NCBI GenBank assembly: GCA_036172265.1
Contig: JASFBA010000073.1
Location: forward strand, 1 to 61,654
Direction of reading: 5' to 3'
DNA from: JASFBA01 sp036172265
GTDB lineage: Bacteria > Chloroflexota > Chloroflexia > DTKN01
DNA length: 61,654 nt
The notes under the pieces are model-generated. The model was given only the letters and a program-made list of their open reading frames with translations, was not told the origin of the DNA and made no database searches. Positions 40,870 to 48,787 of the stretch are shown one piece after another. Within the stretch, counting starts at the first letter, position 1; each line of letters starts with the position of its first letter. Position numbers and translations under genes: made by a program.

Positions 40870-42342
40870 TCAAGACCGCAAGCGGGCCCGGCGGCGATGG
40901 GCTGCCTCATTCTGGCGGACTTCCTCTGGAACCGGCCGGAAGGTGGACAGAAACTCCTCCTTGAAGGCAAGGAACGTCCCATTCAGGATGCTCCGGCGAA
41001 TGTCCTCGAGCAATCGGAGGAGAAAGTGCAAGTTGTGGAGAGTAGCCAGGCGCAGCCCGAGAATTTCCTGGCTCTGGAAAAGGTGGCGCAGGTAGGCTCG
41101 GGAAAAGTGCCGGCAGGTATAACAGGTACAGCCTTCCTCGATAGGCCGGGGATCGCGGGTGTAGGAGGCGTTGTGGATGTTCAGACGGCCTTCGCGCACC
41201 AGGAGGGAACCGTGACGGGCGATGCGGGTGGCCAGGACACAATCGAACATATCCATCCCCCGTGCCACCCCTTCGAAGAAATCCTCCGGCGAACCGACGC
41301 CCAAGAGGTGGCGGGGCTTTTCCCGGGGCAGGGAAGAGAGGCACACCTCCAGCACGGCATGCATTACCTCCTTCGGTTCGCCTACGGAGAGGCCGCCGAT
41401 GGCATAGCCGGGGAAATCCATGGCAACCAGTGCCTCCACACTTTCCTGGCGCAGGTCGGGGTAGACGCTGCCCTGGACAATGCCGAAGAGGGCCTGGTCG
41501 GGCCGGCGATGGGCCTTCCGGGAGCGCTCGGCCCAGCGGAGGGTACGCCGGTGAGCCTCTTCGGCATAGTCGCGAGGACAGGGGTAGGGGGTGCATTCGT
41601 CCAGCGGCATCACGATGTCGGCCCCCAGTTTCTCCTGAACCTCGATGACTTTCTCGGGGGTGAACAAGTGGAGGCTGCCGTCTATGTGGGAGCGAAAGGT
41701 TACACCCTCCTCGGCCACCTGGCGGTTGGCGGCCAGGGAAAAAACCTGGAAGCCGCCGCTATCGGTGAGGATAGGGCCGTCCCAACCCATAAAACGGTGC
41801 AGTCCACCCAGTTCGGCTATCACATCAGCGCCGGGACGGAGGTAGAGATGGTAGGTGTTGGCCAGGACAATGGTTGCTCCCGCCTCGCGCAGTTCATCAG
41901 GAGAGACGGTCTTGACGGTGGCCTGGGTGCCCACTGGGATAAAGGCCGGGGTAGGGACATCGCCGTGGAGGGTGTGGAGGATGCCGGCCCGGGCGGCGCT
42001 GTGGGGATCCTCGGCGACGATCTCGAAGGGGGCCCGTACCAGCCGTTCCGCCAGCGTGCCCTCAGCCGGCGCCTCGGCCCACAGGCCGGAGAGGACGGCC
42101 TCGTCCACCGGGAGGCCGGCTGCCTCCAAGCGGGCGCGGGCTTCAGCCGGGGAGAGGAAGGCGCGCCGGGAGATGACCCGGTTCAGGGTACGGATGACCT
42201 GACGTACCTCCTCCTCGGTCCGGCCGGCCTTGATCTGCTCTGCTCCCCAGTGCAAAAGCACCTTCGCCGCGGCGTCGTCCACGTCGGCGGTCAAGGTCTC
42301 GTCCTGGTAGAGTCGCTCGATCGCGCTATGGATGTTTTCCAT
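40870..42342 (-). CDS. tgt: tRNA-guanine transglycosylase with extra N-terminal domain
   Basis: The enzyme exchanges guanine for preQ1 (or queuine) at position 34 of GUN-anticodon tRNAs. The catalytic core spans about 109-480: ILANTYHLYLRPG, LTDSGGFQVFSL with the general-base Asp, MPLDECTPYP with the nucleophile Asp, and the zinc site CTCYTCRHFSRAYLRHLF. Bacterial Tgt is about 370-390 residues; this one has 490 because of a ~108-residue helical N-terminal extension (IERLYQDETLTADVDDAAAK and on) that I do not recognise. No preQ1 synthesis genes are nearby. Confidence 0.9.
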   Translation of the reverse strand: MENIHSAIERLYQDETLTADVDDAAAKVLLHWGAEQIKAGRTEEEVRQVIRTLNRVISRRAFLSPAEARARLEAAGLPVDEAVLSGLWAEAPAEGTLAERLVRAPFEIVAEDPHSAARAGILHTLHGDVPTPAFIPVGTQATVKTVSPDELREAGATIVLANTYHLYLRPGADVIAELGGLHRFMGWDGPILTDSGGFQVFSLAANRQVAEEGVTFRSHIDGSLHLFTPEKVIEVQEKLGADIVMPLDECTPYPCPRDYAEEAHRRTLRWAERSRKAHRRPDQALFGIVQGSVYPDLRQESVEALVAMDFPGYAIGGLSVGEPKEVMHAVLEVCLSSLPREKPRHLLGVGSPEDFFEGVARGMDMFDCVLATRIARHGSLLVREGRLNIHNASYTRDPRPIEEGCTCYTCRHFSRAYLRHLFQSQEILGLRLATLHNLHFLLRLLEDIRRSILNGTFLAFKEEFLSTFRPVPEEVRQNEAAHRRRARLRS

Positions 42343-42566
42343 CTATCGAATTATCCTTTGCGCCTGGTGAGGAAGGCGGTAATTTTGACCTAACGATGTC
42401 CATACGGTGGACTCCTACGGGGCCAACTGCTTGCCCCCTATTTTATCACAAAAATGTCCCTTGGCAGGCGAAGCCATTTCTGCCTCACTCTTATCGTACC
42501 ATCGGTCTGGCCCTCAATGCCTCGGCCGGCCTGAGGGGGCGATCGGGGCTGAAGGAAGCCGGGGCT

Positions 42567-43793
42567 TCAGAATTCCCAATCCGGCAGCGGCGGGGGCAGG
42601 CAGAGGAGTTGATCCAGTCGGGCCAGGAGTTCCGGCGGGCCGGCGAGGTCGTCGGTGCAGGAAAGGCCGCTGGCCGGCCGTACCCCCAGCCAGAATCGGG
42701 TGAAAGCGCCCACCGAGGCCCGCAGGGTGGGGAGGGAAGGGTCCGTCCCCGGTTGGGCGCTCGATTCCATGTCCAGCGTGACTATGTACTCCCCCGCCAC
42801 TCCGCGCCAGCGGGCCTGCTCGTCCAGGTAGGCGGTGATGGGGTCGCTCAGGTGCAGGTTGAAGCGCACCGGGCCGGCCGGAAGGTGCGTCCGGGCCAGG
42901 CAACCCGCCAGATCGCAGATACGCACCTGGTAAGGAGCCGTCGCCCGCATCCAGTTTTCCAGTGCCGAGCCATGTGTGGCCTGGCGGACACGGAAGGGGA
43001 AGAGCAGGAGGTCCTGGAACTGGATGCCCGGCGGTTCCCGCATCCGTACCAGGCGCACCTGGTCGCTCAGATCCCGGAGCAGGGCCACAAGTTCCTGGAA
43101 CTGCTCGGCACTCTGGAAGGTCATCCAGGGGACGAAGTAAGGGCCGTGTTCCACGTTGCGGACCGAGAACCAGATGTGGTGGGTCAGTTCCCCGCCAGGG
43201 CCGTCGCAGTAACCCAACCCGAAGCCGTTATCGTGGTGGGCCATTTCCATCCGGGTCATCTCGGGCGGGTGCAAGTTGATGGAGCCATGTCCCCGCCGGC
43301 GGGCCAGCCGCGAGGCGTGGACAAGCGCCCAGTCGTCGGGGGTGAGGCGGCGCGGAACGCGGGCGCAGGCGGAGACCCGGAGGTGGGCCGGGTCGAAGGA
43401 GACAAAGTGCTCGTAGGGGCCGGTGCCAAAGCCCAGACGGTCATAAAAGCCCTGTTCGAATACCCCCAGGCCGGAGACAAGTGCTCCCTCGGCCGCATCC
43501 AGGGCTACGGCCAGGGCGGTGAGCCGGCCGGCCAATCCCCGCCGGCGGGCCACCCGGCTGGTGGCAACGGCGGCAACTCCGGAGAAGGGGAGTTCCTCCT
43601 CCAGGTGGCGGAGCATGCCGGGGACGGTCTGGACGAAACACTCGGCCTGGCCCTCCAGTTCGGCCACCATCGGCCGGCCACAGGAGAGCATAAAGGCGAC
43701 GGCCTCTTCCTTCCCCGGAGGCACCCAGCCGGCTTCCTTCCAGATGCGTAGGACGGCGGCGTAATCGCGTTCGGGATCGTAGGGTCGAAGCAT
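42567..43793 (-). CDS. Eis-like GNAT acetyltransferase
   Basis: The 408-residue protein resembles Eis-type enzymes, with an N-terminal GNAT domain (acetyl-CoA loop RVARRRGLAGRL, about 80-91), a second degenerate GNAT domain and a C-terminal sterol-carrier-like domain (about 300-400, with ...TLRASVGAFTRFWLGV). Eis family members acetylate aminoglycosides and protein lysines; the natural substrate here is unknown. ATG 43793 is chosen because the family N-terminus LRPYDPERDYAAVLRIW begins there. The open frame upstream overlaps the zinc-ribbon gene and is rejected. Confidence 0.82.
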   Translation of the reverse strand: MLRPYDPERDYAAVLRIWKEAGWVPPGKEEAVAFMLSCGRPMVAELEGQAECFVQTVPGMLRHLEEELPFSGVAAVATSRVARRRGLAGRLTALAVALDAAEGALVSGLGVFEQGFYDRLGFGTGPYEHFVSFDPAHLRVSACARVPRRLTPDDWALVHASRLARRRGHGSINLHPPEMTRMEMAHHDNGFGLGYCDGPGGELTHHIWFSVRNVEHGPYFVPWMTFQSAEQFQELVALLRDLSDQVRLVRMREPPGIQFQDLLLFPFRVRQATHGSALENWMRATAPYQVRICDLAGCLARTHLPAGPVRFNLHLSDPITAYLDEQARWRGVAGEYIVTLDMESSAQPGTDPSLPTLRASVGAFTRFWLGVRPASGLSCTDDLAGPPELLARLDQLLCLPPPLPDWEF

Positions 43794-43813
43794 ATTCTCT
43801 TTTGGGGAAGGCC

Positions 43814-44503
43814 CTATCGCTGCTGCGGCGGCACAAGCGCCGCTACCCCGACCAGGCCGACCAGGAGGAGGACACCTAAGCCGATCAAAGTGACCCAAAA
43901 GCCGTACTTTAGGTCTGCCAACCGGAGCGGGGTTCCCATTTGTCCGACAAAGGCCGCAGTAAAGCCCAGCAACGCCCCCAGCACGATCAGGGCCACGACG
44001 ATTGTCAAAACCATGACCCACACCTTGCGCACCGTTTGGGGCGTGGCGAGAAAGAACAGGCCGTAGATGCCGGCGACCAGAGCGGAAAGCGGCACAAGCC
44101 AGAGCAGGCCGATGGTGATGGCCCAGGCAAAGGTCGTCCAGGAAGCGTAACCTCTCGTGACGATTTGGAATATCTCACCCAGCCAGTCGAAGTATCTTCC
44201 AACGTCCCTTAGCACAACTTCGTTGAAGATATCCCATCCGCTGATTACGGTAAAGCCTCCGACCCAGTCCATCAGGAAAAAGCCCAGAACAACGAGGATG
44301 GAAAGGCCAAGCGTGATGAGGCCAAGAAGACGGACGCCTCCGACAGCGCCGGCCGGACGGGGCATAACAACCGGAGTCGCCGGGTAGGCCGGTGGCGGGG
44401 CCTGCGGGGGTGGAGCAGCGGCCGAAACCAACGGCCGGCCGCAGTTCACGCAGAAGCGGGCTTCGTCAGCATTGGGGGTTCCACAGTACGGGCAGTACAT
44501 CAT
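43814..44503 (-). CDS. Zinc-ribbon membrane protein
   Basis: The 229-residue protein has an N-terminal zinc ribbon (CPYCGTPNADEARFCVNCG), a Pro-rich linker (about 28-50) and four predicted membrane segments (about 58-80, 118-145, 155-185, 200-222). Such proteins are widespread and uncharacterised. AAGGAGG lies close to ATG 44503, so the adjacent ATG 44500 may be the true start. It has its own strong promoter and is followed 20 bp later by the Eis-like gene. Confidence 0.8.
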   Translation of the reverse strand: MMYCPYCGTPNADEARFCVNCGRPLVSAAAPPPQAPPPAYPATPVVMPRPAGAVGGVRLLGLITLGLSILVVLGFFLMDWVGGFTVISGWDIFNEVVLRDVGRYFDWLGEIFQIVTRGYASWTTFAWAITIGLLWLVPLSALVAGIYGLFFLATPQTVRKVWVMVLTIVVALIVLGALLGFTAAFVGQMGTPLRLADLKYGFWVTLIGLGVLLLVGLVGVAALVPPQQR

Positions 44504-44549
44504 ATCCTCCTTGGGATGGCTCCAACGGAAGGGGAGACCGATCGCTTGT

Positions 44550-44578
44550 ACTATACCCTATCCCACTTCTTTTGTCAA
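44550..44578 (-). promoter_or_regulatory. Promoter for the zinc-ribbon/Eis-like pair
   Basis: Minus-strand TTGACA (44573-44578), 17 bp, TATAGT (44550-44555), about 45 bp before the start codon. Confidence 0.8.
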
Positions 44579-44737
44579 TTAGAACAGGGCTTGCCTATCC
44601 GAAAACTCATGGGCGAGGTGTTTCTGGGTAGAAGGCACCGCCGTCGCCCACCCAGGAGGGAGGCTGCCATGGCTCCAATTCGGGATATCGGGGGCGAGGA
44701 CGCGGGGCTGTCCCGACGTCCCCGCCCCCCGATGTTT

Positions 44738-47700
44738 TCAGGGCAGGGCGCTGCGGAACACAAGCGGCAGATAGATCAGGTGGCGGAATGGCAGAACGGT
44801 CACCGTGTCCCGGAAGGTGTCTGCTCCGCAGGTTCCCGTTGCGGTCAAGGTGACGGTGAAGGAGCCGGCGGCGGTGTAGGTGTAGATGGGGTTGGGTTCG
44901 TGGCTTATGCCCCCGCCGTCGCCGAAATCCCAGGTGTAGGAGAAGGGGCCGGTGCCGGAGACGGCCGAGGCAAAGTGCATCGGCTCGCCCAGGGTAACGG
45001 GGCTATCGGAGGTGAAGGCGGCTTGGGGAGCCTCGCAGGGTGGGAGGACGGAGACGACGCTCCGGGCGACGGCGGTGCCGCAACTTCCGGTCACGGTCAA
45101 GGTGACGGTGAAGGAGCCGGCGGTGGTGTAGGTGTAGATGGGGTTGGGTTCGTGGCTTATGCCCACGCCGTCGCCGAAATCCCAGGTGTAGGAGAAGGGA
45201 CCGGTGCCGGAGACGGCCGAAGTAAAGCGCATCGGCTCGCCCAGGATAACGGGGCTATTGGAGGTGAAGGCGGCCTGGGGAGCAAAGCAAAGGACCTCGA
45301 CGGACAGGCCGGCCTCCCCCATACCGCAAGTATTGGAGACATAAGCAGTCACAGTGAAGAAGCCGTAGTCTGTGTAGGTATAGACCGGCGTGGGGCCGTC
45401 CAATCCGCTTCCGTAGCCCGGACCGCCGAAATCCCAGGTGTAGGTAAAGACGGGGGGAGTCCCCTGGACGGTGGCCGTAAAGTGCATGGGGCTTCCGAGT
45501 TCCACCGGGCTATCGCTTGCGAGGGAGACGGTGGGGGTAACGCATCCGGTGACGACGCTGAAGGCGTTGGGAAGGATGGCTTCCTGGCAATCGCCGTTGT
45601 AGAGGGTGAGGGTGTAGGTCCCAGGGGCAAGGGTATCTGGAACCACCGCGTTCAGGGTGGTGGAGGAGACCAGCGTGACCGAAAGAAGCCAGGTCTCCCC
45701 CAGTTTTAGGTCCGGAGTGGGCAGGAAGCCGCTGCCCTCGACCTGCACCGGTGTGGTGTGGCCATAGGGACCGTGGTTGGGGGTAATGCTTTCCAAGGTC
45801 GGGGCCGGGTTGGGTGGGAGGGGTGCAGTGATCTCTACGTCGTCAATGTACCAGCCCTCATCGCTTGTGAGGAAATCGCAGCCGATGCGCCAGCGGATGT
45901 GGGCGTTCTGGCCGGCAAAGGCCCCCAGGTCCACCGTTACTTGTGTCCACTGGGTCAGGTCGCCCACCCAAGCCTGCCGGCCGCCCAGGGGATTGCCCCA
46001 TCCGGTGCTGATCGTACCGTTGTAGCCGCCCGAGGTGATATAAGGCCCCAGGTCGCTCCAGTTGTCGCCGCCGTCGGTGGAGATCTCCAGGACGGAGCCG
46101 TCGTATCCGTTTTCTTCGAACCAGTAGCGGTGCCAGAAGGTCAGGGTGCTTCCGGTCCCCAGGGCGACGGCCATGGTGTTCCAAAGACGGCTATCGGTGA
46201 TGACGAAGTCGTCGGGGACGTACCAGGAGTGGGTGGGGCTGTGCGACCACTTAGTGCTGAGTTGCCATTGGTCGCTTCCCTGGGCGGCGGCGTGGCTCCA
46301 CTGGCCGCTGCCCGATTCCATATCGTCGAAAAAGGCCACGCCCAGGGCCACGGTGGCGAAACGGAAGGGGATGGCCCAGGGGCCGCTTCCACAGCCATTT
46401 TTGGCCAGTATCCGCCACCAGTAGCACCTCCCGCCGGCCAGCGCTTCCGGAGAGGTGTAGGAAGTATCCGTCAGGTTGCCCACATCGAGCAGCGGTGTGG
46501 GGAAGAGCGGGCTTTCGTCCACCTGCAGGCGGTAGGTCCGGGCCCAGGAGGCCTCGGCCCATTCGAAGGTGGGCTGGAGGGGCTGGTCGGGAGCGCCATC
46601 GGGCGGGGAGAGGAGCGTTGGGGCTTCGGGTGGGTCGGTGGCGAGATGGAGGAGCACCTGGGCATCGTGGGTCCAGGAGACATAGTCGGTAGCGGTGATG
46701 AGGACGGAGTAGTCCCCGGCCGGTGTGCCGGCGGCCACCTCCAGGGTGAGGGTGGCGGTGAAGGGAGCGGGGGCAGAGGCCGGAACGACGGTGGCGGTGA
46801 GGCCGGCCGGGAGGTCGCCCACCTCCAGGTAGACCGTCTCCGAGTAGCCCAAGAGGCTGCGGATGATCAGGCTGGAGGTAACGACGCCGCTTTCGCACAT
46901 CTCATGCTCGGTCGGCGTGGCCTCGAAGGTGAAGGTGGGCAGGTCCGGCTCCAGGAAGACCTTGACCGCCGGGTCGCCCAGGATGTTGTAGGTCTCCCAG
47001 TAGTAGCGGGCATTCCCGGGATAACTCGATTCGACGGCGGCCAGCCCGTCGTCGGTCATTGTCCAGACATCGGCGTGGGGCGTGCCGGGGGCGAAGAGGG
47101 AGTCGAACATGGCCCGTTCCAGGACGTCGTCCTCGTCCCAGTAGGAATAGGTGGAAGAACCCCAGTAGACCAGCCCGGCCTTGTTATCCTGGAGTACCCA
47201 GGTCTCGCCAAAAACTTCGGTCTGGCCAAAGTCGCCGGAGAGGCAGGCATGGCTGGCTACAAAGGGGAACATCCCGTAGTTGGTCAGGTTGCGGACATCG
47301 TTGGGGGTAAAGTCCATCTCCCAGCCGTCGTAGGAGCCGTGGCCGGAGTAGATGATGACCCAGCGGCCCTGGTTGAACATCTGGACCAGGTCATCGTGGG
47401 TAGCGCCGTAGGTGACACAATAGAGTTGGTCGCCGCCTGGGTTATTGAGATTGGGAAAGTTTCCGGTGTAGCCCCCGGCGCGGTATAAGAGTTGATGACA
47501 TAGTTATGAGTCCCTTCGGCAATCCAGTATCGGTCGCAGGTGGCCGGGAAAGAGGCCGTCTTCACCCAGGGTTCGCTCCCGGTGAGTTCGGCATAGGCCA
47601 GGTACTTGTTCACCATAATAGTGGCCTGTTGGGGAGAACGCACCGGAAAGCGGCCCCGGCCGATGTCAGGGTGCCAGTCGGTTTCGCCGTCCATGCAGCC

Positions 47701-48735
47701 GTAGTAAAGGTCGGTGGAGGTGTCGATGACAGGGCCGGTGTAGGTAGCGATGGTATCGGTATCGCCGACCAGGAGGACGTAGGAGGGCGGGATGGGCCAG
47801 TTGTCGTAGGCGTTTTTGATGTAGGCTTTGACGGCGGCGGTGCTCAGGCAACCGCCGGCGATCTCCGAGCAGCGGGTAACGGTCACGTCAAAGCCCCGGC
47901 TTTCGCGCAGGTCGGCCAGGGGGAGGATGGCGTTATAGTACGCGTCGGCGGTGATGATGAGGTAGCCGACGACAGAGGCGGGTGGGAGAGGCCGGCCCTG
48001 GTTATAATTCAGGATGCGCCGGGAGAGCGCTTTATCGAAGATAGGAGAGGCATAGCGTTCGGCCAAAGTCCGGGTACGGGCCATATCGCTTCCGCGCAGT
48101 GTCAGCCGGAAGGTGAAGGAGCGACAGAGGCGGAGGATGCCGGCGGCGGGGTCGTAGGCTATCGGCCAGACCTCGACCGGCCGGATACGGTGGCCGCGAA
48201 CGGTGTAGGGTTCGCCCAGGGCCAGCGGCGCTTCAGGGTAGAGGCCGCCGCTTTCGTAAAAGTCGCGGTCAACGGTGAGGGGGCGGTTTTCCGCGCCGGG
48301 GACCTTGGGGATGGGGGGCTGGAGCGGGTAGATGGGGAAGAGGCCCAGATCGGCCAGGGTGGAGTCGGAGCAGGTAGCCTCCAGCACTTCCAGGGATACC
48401 TCGGCGCCGAAGGGGATTTCGACCTCGCGGCGCAGGACGGGGAGGTCCGGCCGGCCGATTTCGCTTCCGTGGCCGTAGCCCGGACCGTAGAGGCGGGTAT
48501 ACGGGCCCTCGACGTCGGTGGCCCAGACGCCGGGCAGGTCGGCCCGGAGGACGATGGCGTGTTCGTCGGCGGAGAGGAGCGTAAGGGTCGGCTGCGCGGG
48601 GGAGGCGTCTCCCAGGGGCAACCATCGCTCACCCTGGGGAGCAGGCGGCGGGCCGGCCTGGACCACCATCGTGCCGAGGGTGGCCAGTGAGGCCAGCACA
48701 GACAGGACGGTCAGAAAACGGCGGGTTGGGGTCAT
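44738..48735 (-). pseudogene. Secreted C25 (gingipain-like) protease, one-base frameshift
   Basis: ATG 48735 behind AAGGAGGAGG starts a signal peptide and a propeptide/C25 region that reads normally to the C5 run at 47472-47476, where the frame breaks. Adding one base there joins NSYTAPGG to YTGNFPNLNN and restores one protein of about 1330 residues. The catalytic His lies in IIYSGHGSYDGW and Cys in VASHACLSGDF, both in the downstream frame. Fibronectin-like, jelly-roll, IPT and three PKD domains (YTWDFGDG) follow, ending LIYLPLVFRSALP. It may be a real pseudogene, a phase-variable gene or a consensus error. It begins 52 bp after the DUF499 gene. Confidence 0.72.
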
Positions 48736-48787
48736 TTTTTTCCTCCTCCTTGTACGTTCCGGCCGCATTCGTGCCAAAGCGAATCAA

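Noticed and set aside
45758..47488. 576-codon plus-strand ORF opposite the C25 protease
   Set aside because: It is antisense to recognisable PKD and C25 domains, has no family motif and no promoter.
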